A stretch of 64,000 nucleotides of DNA from an uncultured Acetatifactor sp. (GCA_910583845.1 CAJUAB010000018.1:38897-102896), one strand, 5' to 3'. Shown: positions 1 through 9,128, numbered from the stretch's first letter. Translations and numbers: made by a program. The notes: generated by a model from the letters alone, not told the origin.

Positions 1-1662
1 GCCAAACACCAGATCCCTTCCCTTGTCCATAGGGCCTTCAAACAGCGCGGACAAAAGCGGTGTGGGCAGCATCCTCTGATGAACCGCCGCCATCTTTTCG
101 TTCAGGTCCACGGCCTGATCAATGAGCCATGCCGTCTGGGTCTTGAATGCCGCCAGGAACTCATCAAAATCTTTCATTTCGGCAGGTTCTCCTGTCTTCG
201 GCCCGAACTGCTCATCCCCTGTGACATACCGCTTTCCATTATAGAGCGCCATCTCCAGCGCGGCGGCAAGATTCAGTATGATGGAGCTGGACGCGTCATA
301 GCTTCTGCCCGCGCACGCAAGCTCCACGCAGCCGATCACCGCATAGTCCCTGGCATGTTCCTCCAGCGTTCCCTGATTGACCAGTGTTCGGATATTTTCA
401 AGGTCATTGTACAGGGCGGGCACAGCCTTTGTGGAAGCAATCACCTCGCACACCCGGTTTCTGTACTCCCGGGAATTGACTCCCGCACAGTAGCGGGCAT
501 TCATATTCGGTTCCCTCATCTTCAGCAGTTCCGTGACTTTCAGCATAATGTAGGTCAGGTCATTCACCGCGTCACGGCCCTTTTCATCTATGCCGCCGAC
601 AGTGACGGCAGGCGCCGTGCCCGCGCCGCCAAACAGCTCCTCGGAAACCTGGGGCACCAGATCCACATTGTCCCCGGTCTTGATCCAGAGACAGGCGGTC
701 AGCTCCAGCGCCTCTTTCACCGTGAGTTTACCGCTGTCCATATCCCTTTTATAGTAGGGATACAGTACCTGATCCAGCCTGCCCGGGCTGATCGCCATAT
801 TGATATTTTCCGCGTGGATGCCAATCAGACAGAGCCAGATACAGTTGACCGCCTCCCGGAAACTGCCGGCCGGCTTGGCCGGAACCCGGGAACAGACCTC
901 CGCCATCTTAAGCAGCTGTTCCCGGCGCTCCCGGTCCGTCTCGGTCATGGCCTGCCTTTCCGCTTCCTTTGAGAGATTCTCCGCATATCGGATGAGGCCT
1001 TTCAGCGACAGTGCCACAGCCTGGTAAAATTCCTGTTCCTCCGGCTTTGCCGACGCGGCCTTTTCGTCCGCCTCCCTGATGACGCTCTCCAGTCCCTCCG
1101 CCAGAACCCTCTTGAAATCCGGAACTGTATGGGATATGCACCCCGCCTTGCCGGAGACATAAAAGATCATTTTCTCCAACAGACGGACAGGCATGATATT
1201 GCCGTATTCCTTTTTGGTGGATGCCAGCACATCCCGGTCAATCCAGTAGGGATAAATGTCAAAGTTCAGCTTCTCCGCGTCCTTTTTGGTGAGAAGCTGC
1301 GGGTTTTTGCCTCTGCCGCTGATGGTATCCAGTTCCGACCAGATCGTAAGGCCGATAAATTCCGGATATACGGGGGCCGTTTTCAGATAAGCGCCGGTGG
1401 TGCCCGCCAGAAGGTTTCTGTCCGGTATCACCGGTTTTTTATTGCTCAGATAATTGTACACCGCCCGGGCCCGATACAGCAAAGGGTGTGCCTCCATCTC
1501 CTCCCGGGTATGTTCTTTCATATACTGTGCAATGTACCAGGCTCTCTCGACGCAGATCTGTACGGGAGCCTGCAGCATCTCGTCCCGCAGCTGTCCGACG
1601 CCCTCCAGGTCTTCCAGCGTATACTCCGGGAGCCGGATATCCTTTAAAGTGATCTCTGCCAT
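1..1662 (-). CDS. Glycyl radical enzyme (pyruvate formate-lyase family), C-terminus outside window
   Basis: Residues 1-554 of a protein that runs off the left edge; the family usually has about 800 residues, so the glycyl-radical loop is not visible. The catalytic cysteine lies in GCVE (Cys445, Glu447). This motif is shared by the dehydratase, C-N lyase and decarboxylase branches (CutC, diol dehydratase, HypD, HPAD types) and differs from the Cys-Cys of true pyruvate formate-lyase. A conserved SHTVPD segment near residue 177 and SALFEGPMDKGRD at the edge also fit the family. The start is an ATG behind a good GGAG site. No activating enzyme is in view; it may lie downstream, past the edge. The substrate cannot be decided, because known specificity residues are not diagnostic by eye. 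Confidence 0.88.
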   Translation of the reverse strand, partial: MAEITLKDIRLPEYTLEDLEGVGQLRDEMLQAPVQICVERAWYIAQYMKEHTREEMEAHPLLYRARAVYNYLSNKKPVIPDRNLLAGTTGAYLKTAPVYPEFIGLTIWSELDTISGRGKNPQLLTKKDAEKLNFDIYPYWIDRDVLASTKKEYGNIMPVRLLEKMIFYVSGKAGCISHTVPDFKRVLAEGLESVIREADEKAASAKPEEQEFYQAVALSLKGLIRYAENLSKEAERQAMTETDRERREQLLKMAEVCSRVPAKPAGSFREAVNCIWLCLIGIHAENINMAISPGRLDQVLYPYYKRDMDSGKLTVKEALELTACLWIKTGDNVDLVPQVSEELFGGAGTAPAVTVGGIDEKGRDAVNDLTYIMLKVTELLKMREPNMNARYCAGVNSREYRNRVCEVIASTKAVPALYNDLENIRTLVNQGTLEEHARDYAVIGCVELACAGRSYDASSSIILNLAAALEMALYNGKRYVTGDEQFGPKTGEPAEMKDFDEFLAAFKTQTAWLIDQAVDLNEKMAAVHQRMLPTPLLSALFEGPMDKGRDLVFG

Positions 1663-1688
1663 TTTCCTTCTCCTTACTGTTTATATGA

Positions 1689-3014
1689 TCAGGCGTCATG
1701 CATACCCTGGAGAACCCGGACATCCTGGCAGCAGATCTCCCGGAAATTATCCCGCGTTCCCTCTGATACATATTGCCCTGTGACCTGCATGACCCTCTCA
1801 TAGGCCAACTCAATATACTGGAAAAATTCCTGGCCGGGTTCCTCCAGAAAGGTGCGGTACGCGCTGCGCCTGCTGTTTCCCGGAAGGGAAAACGCATCCT
1901 CCAGAGTCTCCCGGGATATCTCCTGCCGCAGAACCTCCGCCCCGAAGCCCGCCATGCCGGTATCCATGTTCTGCCATTCCTCCGGCTGCCAGCTCCCTTC
2001 CCCGTCGCAAAGGCCGGCGCATTCTTCCCCGCCGCACAGACCGGGATTTCCTTCCACCCGCAGCTTTATGGAGAGTCTGCTGTTTTTGTCATAGGTAAAT
2101 ACGATGTCCGGAAAGGCCTGCCCGAAACTTTTCTCCAGCAGTTCCGGGGTATCTTTTTTTACATATTGGGCCCTGACAAGCGCCGTTCTGAGTTTCTCCC
2201 ACTCTTCGTCCGGATAGCGCGGATTTCCGTTCATTTCGCAGAGCAGATCCAGAATCCGCCTTGAACACAGGGAAAAGCTGGCCGTATTATCCCTTTCCAC
2301 TGTGTTCTCCAGCCCGCCGGACTCAGAAGCCTTGATCCTGTACGCAATGTCATAGCTGCAGATATCCGGCACCGTTCCCACATTGGCATGGCCGATAGAG
2401 GGCAGTTCCCGCAGCAGGGTCCGCTCTATATCGGGAACCGCTTCCGCTCCCGTTCTCTTATTATATGCCTTACTGATCAAAGCCTCGTTTTCACAGCCGT
2501 GAAACCCGGAAAAGTGACAGTGCGCGTATGTGTCCGCGTATGTGTGGAGGGCCATGCCCAGCCGCATCAGGTTTTTGACCGTCCTCTCGTTCTTCGCGCT
2601 GCGGGCCGCCTCTCCCACAATATCATGAATCAGCAGATCCTCCCTCTCCCCCGCGCAGACACAGCGGTAATCCAGCCTTGTAAAATCCGGCCTGCTTTCC
2701 ATTGCTTCCAGCTGGCAGGGCGGAATGAAATGAAAGGGCGCTAACGTGTGCCTTTGATATCCATGGGAAACGGACTTGATAAAATTGATGCCTGTGGGAC
2801 ACGGAAGAATCCCCCAGCTGCCATTCCCCAGCTCCCAGGCAAGACCGTTTTCCACAAAGAAATCCGGCGGCATCTCCCCCACAATGATCCTGTGGGAAAG
2901 CACAAAGTCGTCCACCATCTGGGAATAATAGGCGATGATCTGTGCCTCTTCCTCCCGGAATCCGGCCCTCGCCGCCAGAACCTTGACCGTGAAATAGTGA
3001 TAACTAATGTTCAC
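1689..3014 (-). CDS. DUF6765-like protein
   Basis: A 441-residue soluble protein from a GTG start that sits 6 bases behind GGGAGG. The GTG lies inside the last codons of the upstream gene (11-base overlap), which suggests translational coupling. The N-terminus begins NISYHYFTVKVLAARAGF, followed by EEAQIIAYYSQMVDDF, which I recognise as the DUF6765 pattern. Several histidines (HTYADTYAHCHFSGFHG, about residues 170-190) could bind metal, as in zinc-dependent phospholipase-C/nuclease-like helical folds; that comparison is inference. It lies 27 bases upstream of the glycyl radical enzyme, so the two are probably co-transcribed. Function unknown. Confidence 0.75.
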   Translation of the reverse strand: MNISYHYFTVKVLAARAGFREEEAQIIAYYSQMVDDFVLSHRIIVGEMPPDFFVENGLAWELGNGSWGILPCPTGINFIKSVSHGYQRHTLAPFHFIPPCQLEAMESRPDFTRLDYRCVCAGEREDLLIHDIVGEAARSAKNERTVKNLMRLGMALHTYADTYAHCHFSGFHGCENEALISKAYNKRTGAEAVPDIERTLLRELPSIGHANVGTVPDICSYDIAYRIKASESGGLENTVERDNTASFSLCSRRILDLLCEMNGNPRYPDEEWEKLRTALVRAQYVKKDTPELLEKSFGQAFPDIVFTYDKNSRLSIKLRVEGNPGLCGGEECAGLCDGEGSWQPEEWQNMDTGMAGFGAEVLRQEISRETLEDAFSLPGNSRRSAYRTFLEEPGQEFFQYIELAYERVMQVTGQYVSEGTRDNFREICCQDVRVLQGMHDA

Positions 3015-3570
3015 CTGCCGCCTCCCTTCCCGCGTCCGCCACCTTCTCCAGCACAAAGAAGTATCCCGCTTCATGTTCCCATTTGAAGTCGCTGATTCCC
3101 AGCAGCGTATTCTCGTCCACCCGGGCGAAAATATCCAGTACAGGCTGTCTGTCATAGATCATCACCGCCGTGAGCTTGTTTCGGCACTTCATCGTCCGCA
3201 GTCTGGCGCTGCTTTGAGCAGTCCTGATCAGCGGCGCCATCAGCGGAAACAATCCCTTTATCAACCGCCGGGGCAGTCTTTCCGCCAGCCGGAGCGGAAG
3301 AAGAGCCGGATTCGCCGCATACAGTTCCCCGCCGCGCCCTTCAAACAGCAGGGGATAAACATTCTCCCTGTCGCAGAAATACTTGCCATACCATCCCGAC
3401 GCCGCAAGCATCCCATCCATGGGATGTCCGGAAGCCAACTCGCTGCCTTTCCATTTTCCCCGCATTTCCGCCAAATTCGCCGGGTCCAGCATATCAAAGA
3501 ACTGCCAGCCTTCCTTCTGCGTAATCCGCCCCCTGCTCATCATCTGATCCAGAATTTCCCGGTTTGTCAT
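3004..3570 (-). CDS. GXWXG / DUF4334 domain protein
   Basis: A 188-residue protein whose central part reads GKWKGSELASGHP...SGWYGKYF and ELYAANPALLPLR. These are the hallmarks of the GXWXG domain followed by DUF4334, small beta-rich proteins thought to bind ligands, with no established reaction. The ATG at 3570 follows GGGGGAATC. Its stop overlaps the start of the DUF6765-like gene. Being first of three minus-strand genes that end in the glycyl radical enzyme, it may serve the same pathway, but nothing in the sequence proves this. Confidence 0.8.
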   Translation of the reverse strand: MTNREILDQMMSRGRITQKEGWQFFDMLDPANLAEMRGKWKGSELASGHPMDGMLAASGWYGKYFCDRENVYPLLFEGRGGELYAANPALLPLRLAERLPRRLIKGLFPLMAPLIRTAQSSARLRTMKCRNKLTAVMIYDRQPVLDIFARVDENTLLGISDFKWEHEAGYFFVLEKVADAGREAAGEH

Positions 3571-3589
3571 GATTCCCCCTTTTTCCGTG

Positions 3590-3617
3590 AAGCGAAAAGC
3601 CCTCCGGGCTTTCGCTT
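3590..3617 (-). terminator. Hairpin between AAA+ operon and GXWXG operon
   Basis: AAGCGAAAAGCCC pairs with GGGCTTTCGCTT across a 3-base loop: 12 pairs with one bulged A. It lies 47 bases past the AAA+ stop codon. The run of T after the stem is short on the minus strand, so it may be a weak intrinsic terminator. Confidence 0.5.
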
Positions 3618-3664
3618 TACTTTGGTGTCAGCTCATTGGTCCTTTCGCCGCTGTATATATGGCG

Positions 3665-4996
3665 TTATACCGACGGCTGGGTGTCTTGTGATAACGAATT
3701 GTTTGCAGACGCTTTCTCCAGGAGTGCTTTCGCTATCTGTCCGGATGCCTCCTCTTCCTGCTCTTTTGAAATTTTCCGAAAACTTATATTTGTGGAATTT
3801 CTCGCTTTTTCAAGATCTTTCTTTTGTTTTTGCACCGCCTCACATGCGTCAACCAAATGTTTCTGAGCAACCCGCACAGCTGATTTTTCGCCGTCCTGCT
3901 CGGTAACCGCAATAATACACGCCTTTTTCACGGCATTTCTGATATCTCTTCCCACAAATTCATAATTTTCAGCCAAGGTGTCTATGTCCCAATCGCCGCT
4001 GGAAGGAATATTCAGCTGCACCTCCGTATCTCCGGCAGGATACAGATGTCTATGCCAGATTTCCCTGCGAGCCGCCGTATCCGGTTTGGGGATTTCAACA
4101 CAAATCAGCCTGGTTAAAAAAGCCGGATCATAGTTTTTTATCAGGTTTGTGGCAAATACAACAACACCATCAAAGTTTTCCAGACAGATGAGCAGCTGGC
4201 TCCGCATGGAGTTTATGGCCTGTTCAGAACCGTTTGAGACAGAGCTCAAACGGTTGGAAAGCATGGAATCGGCCTCGTCTATAAACAAAACCGCGTCCTG
4301 TTTCTGCGCCGCCAGAAAAATAGCCTTTAATTTCTGCGGACCTTCTCCATGCCACTTGCTTTCGATGTCGGCATATGTGGCCTTAATGATATTTTTCCCT
4401 AACTTGTCCGCAATCGCTTCCGCCGCCATTGTCTTGCCCGTTCCGGAGGCACCATACAGATTCAGCAGAACCGAGGGACTCATGATGGACTTAAGCCCCC
4501 ATTTGTCAAACAAAAGTTCCCGGTTGGTCAAAACCGCGAGAGCTTCATCAAACTCGCGTTGAACCTCCTTGGACAAGACAATCTGCGAAAACCTGTATCT
4601 GGGCTTTTCAGCAACGTATTGTCTTGCGAGCTGTTCAAATTCATTTTCCTCCTGTTCTCTTGCGGGCAAATCCGTCTTCTTCACATTGGACAACGGCATA
4701 TATTTTCCTTTTCCCTGGAATGATAACTGGCCGGGAATCATGTTATTCAGCCGCTCTCCCACCATTTGAACCATGGAGCTGAATTTTGCGGTTGCGTTGG
4801 GAACGGAAGGTGCCTGATCAAACGCAATCGCAAAGTCAATCCCGCTCCCGCTTCCCTCTACAACTTCAACGGCAACGTTGTTGTTTGTGGAAAATGCTTC
4901 CCTGTACGCATTTTTCACAATGTCAACGGCCTGCCCCAGTAAATCTTTATTTAACTGACTTTTGTGAATGGTGATTAATATCAGTTTCAGCTCCAT
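3665..4996 (-). CDS. AAA+ ATPase, classic AAA type
   Basis: A 443-residue ATPase. Residues 1-140 form a novel N-domain without a recognisable family. Walker A is GASGTGKT (182-189), Walker B is AVLFIDEAD (235-243), and a sensor-1 segment VVVFATNL and arginine-finger region LTRLICVEIPKP follow. A small helical lid domain ends near residue 365, and the tail is a charged coiled coil. There is no protease or membrane domain. AAA proteins of this class unfold or remodel proteins using ATP. As last gene of the operon with the radical SAM protein, the short peptide and three M48-like proteins, it could feed or remodel substrate for the peptidase. Start: the only ATG near the 5' end, 16 bases after the preceding stop. 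Confidence 0.85.
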   Translation of the reverse strand: MELKLILITIHKSQLNKDLLGQAVDIVKNAYREAFSTNNNVAVEVVEGSGSGIDFAIAFDQAPSVPNATAKFSSMVQMVGERLNNMIPGQLSFQGKGKYMPLSNVKKTDLPAREQEENEFEQLARQYVAEKPRYRFSQIVLSKEVQREFDEALAVLTNRELLFDKWGLKSIMSPSVLLNLYGASGTGKTMAAEAIADKLGKNIIKATYADIESKWHGEGPQKLKAIFLAAQKQDAVLFIDEADSMLSNRLSSVSNGSEQAINSMRSQLLICLENFDGVVVFATNLIKNYDPAFLTRLICVEIPKPDTAARREIWHRHLYPAGDTEVQLNIPSSGDWDIDTLAENYEFVGRDIRNAVKKACIIAVTEQDGEKSAVRVAQKHLVDACEAVQKQKKDLEKARNSTNISFRKISKEQEEEASGQIAKALLEKASANNSLSQDTQPSV

Positions 4997-5012
4997 AGAC
5001 CTTTCTCTCCTT

Positions 5013-5420
5013 TTATTTACTTGTGGTAAACCTGATCATATCCCCTTTTGATCTGAACAATTGTTTTGTCTTCTCGTCCATATCATTTGTTGTAAACATT
5101 TCTATGGATTCGGCGTCTATTTCATTTTTATGATTGATAGTTGCCATTGTCACGCCATTATTCTCAAAAATATTGTCCAGTTCCTCCTTACTTATGGTAC
5201 TTGTTCCATTCGTTTTGATTTCATTTTCTAGTGCCTCAGCCATTTTTTCCATGACTTTGGTCTGGGACACAATGATCTGGTCTCCATTGGTGTCCTCCAT
5301 TCTTTTGCCGATTTTGTTCCTTAGCCAGGATAAAGTAATGGCAATTTCCTTGACAACCAGATACCCTAAAGCCATGACCCCCAGGGTAAGCAAAATGTTG
5401 GCCAGTAACGCAATAATCAT
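5013..5420 (-). CDS. Small membrane-anchored protein, unknown
   Basis: A 135-residue protein. I chose the ATG at 5420, giving MIIALLANILLTLG, because AGAGGGGG stands 7 bases before it; an upstream TTG in the same frame has no such site. One membrane helix (about residues 3-28) is followed by a basic stretch (RNKIGKR) and an acidic, helical cytoplasmic part. By the positive-inside rule the C-terminal domain faces the cytoplasm. It sits between two other small genes of the same operon with gaps under 20 bases. I do not recognise a family. Confidence 0.7.
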   Translation of the reverse strand: MIIALLANILLTLGVMALGYLVVKEIAITLSWLRNKIGKRMEDTNGDQIIVSQTKVMEKMAEALENEIKTNGTSTISKEELDNIFENNGVTMATINHKNEIDAESIEMFTTNDMDEKTKQLFRSKGDMIRFTTSK

Positions 5421-5434
5421 GATTGTACCCCCTC

Positions 5435-5821
5435 TCAAAATATAGTATCTTTGTTCATAACCTTTGAATCGCTTCCGTCAAACCACTTTAATACGGAAGA
5501 TCCCAGTTCATCAACCACCAGTCTTCGTCCCACGCACATCCTGTTATTGACTCTCAGTTCCCGTCCCTCCAAATCCATCATAACCTGGCACAGTTCAAAC
5601 TTCCCGTTTTTCTTCTTGTAAAATACAAGGCACTGCTCCGCATCTCCGTATTTCTCCCTCTCCTTCATAAAGAAGGATACCAGATCGGAAAAATGAATTG
5701 TCGCAATGTGTGTGTTCTCCCAGGCAAACACATTCTCATATAGCCGCTGCCCCAGTTCCTCGAAAATGGATGCTCTCCGGACAGAATCATCCCTGTCATC
5801 TCCCTTTGCAAAGTCATACAT
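5435..5821 (-). CDS. Small cytoplasmic protein, unknown
   Basis: A 128-residue protein. An ATG 15 bases further upstream contains the GGAGG motif inside its own codons. That motif stands 8 bases before the ATG at 5821 and acts better as its ribosome site, so I use MYDFAKG as the start. The sequence is mixed alpha/beta with a basic patch (YKKKNGKF) and no membrane segment. It sits inside the radical SAM/M48/AAA+ operon, which is the only clue to its role. No family recognised. Confidence 0.65.
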   Translation of the reverse strand: MYDFAKGDDRDDSVRRASIFEELGQRLYENVFAWENTHIATIHFSDLVSFFMKEREKYGDAEQCLVFYKKKNGKFELCQVMMDLEGRELRVNNRMCVGRRLVVDELGSSVLKWFDGSDSKVMNKDTIF

Positions 5822-5849
5822 TATTTTTGCCTCCATACTATAATTAAAA

Positions 5850-6176
5850 TTACGTACATATTCCGCAATACCGTCTTCCGACAGTAATGTCCTCTGCTAC
5901 CGATTCGCTTCTGATGGTTACTTCCGCCACCTTTTCATCTTCGGCGTTCATCATATCGAGCGTAATGACTGTTATATCCCCCTTCTCTTTTTCCCTCACG
6001 ATACCGGTAAGTACCTGCCCGACCATCTCTCTGGTTTTCTCCTCATCGCTCTCCCTGATCGCGTTGCGGCTCACTTCTTTTATATTAAGCGAGGTGAGTA
6101 CTGCCACCGTAATAGAACATATGGCATACCCGACTGCCACCCCTAAAAGAAAACTCCCCAGCAATTCCCAAATCAC
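5850..6176 (-). CDS. Small membrane protein, unknown
   Basis: A 108-residue protein starting at a GTG preceded by GGAGGATAAAAA. It has one strongly hydrophobic segment (residues 3-30, rich in G, A, V and L) and a charged soluble tail of about 75 residues ending in CGIC. The layout matches the neighbouring small membrane proteins at 5013-5420 and 6309-6737, so three single-span proteins are encoded side by side in this operon. They could form one membrane complex around the peptidase or ATPase; that is inference. Confidence 0.68.
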   Translation of the reverse strand: MIWELLGSFLLGVAVGYAICSITVAVLTSLNIKEVSRNAIRESDEEKTREMVGQVLTGIVREKEKGDITVITLDMMNAEDEKVAEVTIRSESVAEDITVGRRYCGICT

Positions 6177-6251
6177 TTTTTATCCTCCCTCCAGTTTATT
6201 ATGATCATATCTTTTCCATTGAATTTTGTCCGGAGCGGCAAAGACAGGATA

Positions 6252-6305
6252 TTATAATTGATCAACCGCAGGGATACCAATTGCAATGTATACCCACGTT
6301 TTCAT
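6252..6305 (-). CDS. Possible 17-residue peptide
   Basis: A very short frame, MKTWVYIAIGIPAVDQL, whose ATG is 3 bases after the stop of the 142-residue gene. GGGAG stands 9 bases before it. It would fill part of the 132-base gap between two operon genes. Length alone cannot separate it from chance, and it could also be the decayed start of a fourth membrane protein. Confidence 0.2.
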   Translation of the reverse strand: MKTWVYIAIGIPAVDQL

Positions 6306-6308
6306 CAC

Positions 6309-6737
6309 TTATTTCTCCCTGATCTCAATTATACCCTTACTCTTTTGAAGAAGCTGCTCCAGAGCAGGCTCCATCTCCATAAAATTAATCACACGATAGG
6401 AATTGATCCCCGTCCCGTCTTCTTTACTTACCCATTGAATCAGATAATGCTCCCTGTCCAGCGTTTCATTACAATTTCCCCCTATTATCTCAGAAAGCTC
6501 GTCCGTCAGATAGGATACATACCTGCGCCCGCCGTCTGTCTCGTTTGCCTGAAACCACTCTGACAGCATTTGTCCGGTAATGGTTTCTACCACCTCCTGG
6601 TTCATTACCTGCTGCCCCACAGGCTGGGATTCTGAAGCGTCTACAGCTCCCCCCTTCGCGCGTCTGACTTCCACGGCCGCAATGCCGGCCCCCACTGCCG
6701 CTCCCAGCGCAAGCAGTCCCTTCATTATGTTCCCCAT
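6309..6737 (-). CDS. Small membrane-anchored protein, unknown
   Basis: A 142-residue protein starting at an ATG preceded by AAGGAG. It begins with a glycine/alanine-rich membrane segment (residues 5-23), then KGG and a linker, then a soluble domain of about 95 residues. Its start lies inside the last codons of the M48/Sel1 peptidase gene (13-base overlap), which implies coupled translation and a functional link with the peptidase. No known domain recognised. Confidence 0.7.
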   Translation of the reverse strand: MGNIMKGLLALGAAVGAGIAAVEVRRAKGGAVDASESQPVGQQVMNQEVVETITGQMLSEWFQANETDGGRRYVSYLTDELSEIIGGNCNETLDREHYLIQWVSKEDGTGINSYRVINFMEMEPALEQLLQKSKGIIEIREK

Positions 6738-8356
6738 ACAATTCTCCTTTCCATAAAATTCTTCAATATGACCAACAAACCCGCAATACTTGCAGCAGCT
6801 TCCTCTCTTTCAACGGAACACATAACATCGCCATCCAGGAGAAAATCCATCATATCGTAATTTTTCTTCCCGATCAGATTTCCCCTTGCGAATCGGCTCC
6901 AGCTCATGTACCTTGGAATACCCTTGTCCCTTTTGTAAAATATTCCCGTGTCGCAAACTGCCAATAGCTGAGCCGCGATCTGCCCGCTCTGCTCATATGC
7001 GTAGACCGCTTCGTTCCGTGGAATCCATAGCAGCTTTCTCAAAGTCTCCTCTCCGCCCCCCTGATTACCGCCCCCATAATCCTCCCTTATTGCGATGTGA
7101 TTCAGCGGCTTTTTCTGGCAGTATTCGTGCAGGCCCTCCCGGATCGCGTCAAGATATTGTCTGCGCGCCCCAGCCATTACGTCCTCCATCTCCTTCTCCA
7201 TGCTTTTTTCTTCCGCGGCCGCATAGCGCAGCATCCAGGAGGCGGCCTCCGGATCTCTGGGCAGATAGCCTTTCACACCTTTCTCCAGCAGCATTCCCAG
7301 ATGCGCAACTGCATTTACATGCCCCGCCAGAGCCGCTTTCCGGAGATACTCTACACCTGTATATACATTCCGCCGGATCACTTTTCCCTCTACATACATC
7401 CTTCCCAGACAGTCCATGGCTTCCAGGCTGCCTGTTTTTGCCGCAAAATGAATCTTCGCCAAGCCCTGCGCCCTGTTTGCGGAGAGGTCCTTTACACCCT
7501 GTTCAAACAACGTATGATCTGCTGCCTCTTCCCTGTCCGAACCGTAAAAATTGTAACCGACCTGTGGAAATAGCTCCCTGCATTCCCCGGAAGCGCTCCA
7601 GCGGCTTAGCTCCGCCATACGCGCCGTCACAAAGGGAACCGGTGAATCATGGAGCAGCGCCTGCGCCACAATTTGTTGCATCATACCGATATGATCCGGC
7701 AAAACGGCATTCTGCACATTTTTGACAATCCGTCTATAATCAAAATCAATTCCATGTCTGTTGTCCGTACCGCCTGCTGATTTTGTCAGCGCGCTTAACA
7801 CAACCTCCGTGTCCCCGCAGCAGATCGCCGCCGCGCGGTCCGCCGTATAATCGGCCGTTCTGAGCCAATTGATCATAGTCAGGCGTACGGTTGCCAAAGC
7901 GATTTCCGATATTTTGTCCGGAAGGAATCTTTCTATATCGTCGAGCAGATCAACCAACTCCAGAAATTCAATATGACCACATCCTATATGCCCCAGCTCG
8001 TGCCCCAATATTGCGGTCAGTTCGTCATCCGAATACTCCTCCAGACAAGAACCGCTCAGAATAATGGCATAGTCATCCTGCCCTCCGATTGTTTTCGCCG
8101 CCATAGCATACTCATTCCCCAGATAAAGGGGAACCGTCTCGTCAATTCCAAGTTTCTCCCTGGCAATACAAAGCAGCCTGTACAGCCTGGGACAGGTTTT
8201 CTCTGTAACGAGGAAATTCCGGTCAATAATCTGCGCGTAAAATGTCAGGCTGGCATATTCCCGGTCAATGACTGCCAGCATCGCATGAATGATCGGGTTC
8301 TGCAACAGAACTGCCATATACTTCTTCTCGTTCACATGCCTGAAATCGTTAAGCAC
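6725..8356 (-). CDS. M48-family metallopeptidase with Sel1 repeats
   Basis: A 543-residue protein starting at a GTG 8 bases behind GGAGGAGG; the upstream in-frame ATG lies deep in the previous gene. The zinc motif HELGH is at 119-123. The usual third ligand region (E-x-x-x-D in M48) reads DYTAD (169-173), so Asp replaces Glu at the ligand position. Sel1-type helical repeats occupy about 285-405 (GLAKIHFAAKTGSLEAM and similar). A C-terminal domain of about 100 residues has no family that I know. There is no membrane segment, unlike HtpX. Two degenerate paralogues are encoded directly upstream. Likely role: proteolysis within a peptide-maturation operon, perhaps leader removal. Confidence 0.8.
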   Translation of the reverse strand: MLNDFRHVNEKKYMAVLLQNPIIHAMLAVIDREYASLTFYAQIIDRNFLVTEKTCPRLYRLLCIAREKLGIDETVPLYLGNEYAMAAKTIGGQDDYAIILSGSCLEEYSDDELTAILGHELGHIGCGHIEFLELVDLLDDIERFLPDKISEIALATVRLTMINWLRTADYTADRAAAICCGDTEVVLSALTKSAGGTDNRHGIDFDYRRIVKNVQNAVLPDHIGMMQQIVAQALLHDSPVPFVTARMAELSRWSASGECRELFPQVGYNFYGSDREEAADHTLFEQGVKDLSANRAQGLAKIHFAAKTGSLEAMDCLGRMYVEGKVIRRNVYTGVEYLRKAALAGHVNAVAHLGMLLEKGVKGYLPRDPEAASWMLRYAAAEEKSMEKEMEDVMAGARRQYLDAIREGLHEYCQKKPLNHIAIREDYGGGNQGGGEETLRKLLWIPRNEAVYAYEQSGQIAAQLLAVCDTGIFYKRDKGIPRYMSWSRFARGNLIGKKNYDMMDFLLDGDVMCSVEREEAAASIAGLLVILKNFMERRIVWGT

Positions 8357-9125
8357 GCATTTGCCCTCCTCCCAAATCCAGATAAAACCTCTGAATCTCT
8401 GAGTATCTTTCCGGGGCCCAGTCCTGGCTGTCAAAGAGATAATAATATGCCTTGGGAATCGAATTTGTGTGATGAAAATCCTTCACCTGGCTGTCAAACA
8501 GATCTTCGCCCGTTCCGCACTTCATCCGCTTTAACGCATGCTCCGAAAGTGTATTGGCCAGGATAGACTGTAGTGTAAGTTCCAGATTATGCGTAGCCAG
8601 CAAAAAAGCCCTGTCATATGTATAAAATCTTGCCCTCATCCATTGGTTGGACGCCACACCCACTAAAACAGAAAAGCCAGGGACAAGGCCGGAAAAAAAT
8701 TTTGCGGACCACAGGAGGAACATTGTCTTATGATGGCCGGCCAGGATTCCGGCAACCCGTGAAGCCAGGATTCCACGCAGCATCTCATCGGATAGCTTAT
8801 TCAGAAAATGCTCGGAAATAACAATGTAGGGATTGTCAAAGCCATGTATTTCCGCCGTCAGGTCATAGTCTCTCTTTACATACAGCGAAGGAATCTCCTT
8901 GAGTCCGAACCGATCACAGGACCAGGCCAGCATGTCCTGGATCGCAGGCGACATTTCACCGCTTATCTCGATGCAGGATGCCTTATCAAAGCAGGCGTAC
9001 ACATCCTCAATTCCGTTGTCAAGTAAAAATGTCTGGATTTTTTCTATCACAACGTTCTCCCAAATCCGGTTCATCCATGAAATATCCCCGGGATGCCGGA
9101 AATCCTTTTCATCAAGCGCCCCCAT
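8349..9125 (-). CDS. Degenerate M48-like protein (pseudopeptidase)
   Basis: A 258-residue protein aligning by pattern with the M48 domain of its downstream neighbour: NPYIVISEHFLNKLSDEML matches DYAIILSGSCLEEYSDDEL. Where the neighbour has GHELGHIGCGHIE, this protein has ASRVAGILAGHHK, so both zinc histidines and the catalytic Glu are lost. The later DYTADRAA block is FYTYDRAF. A membrane-prone segment (FFSGLVPGFSVLVGVA) follows. The ATG follows GGAGGTAAAGT, 3 bases after the upstream stop. Its end overlaps the start of the active paralogue. Probably a structural or substrate-binding partner. Confidence 0.72.
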   Translation of the reverse strand: MGALDEKDFRHPGDISWMNRIWENVVIEKIQTFLLDNGIEDVYACFDKASCIEISGEMSPAIQDMLAWSCDRFGLKEIPSLYVKRDYDLTAEIHGFDNPYIVISEHFLNKLSDEMLRGILASRVAGILAGHHKTMFLLWSAKFFSGLVPGFSVLVGVASNQWMRARFYTYDRAFLLATHNLELTLQSILANTLSEHALKRMKCGTGEDLFDSQVKDFHHTNSIPKAYYYLFDSQDWAPERYSEIQRFYLDLGGGQMRA

Positions 9126-9128
9126 ACT

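Noticed and set aside
79..972. Plus-strand frame of 297 codons
   Set aside because: It lies opposite the glycyl radical enzyme, whose GCVE motif and family segments are convincing.
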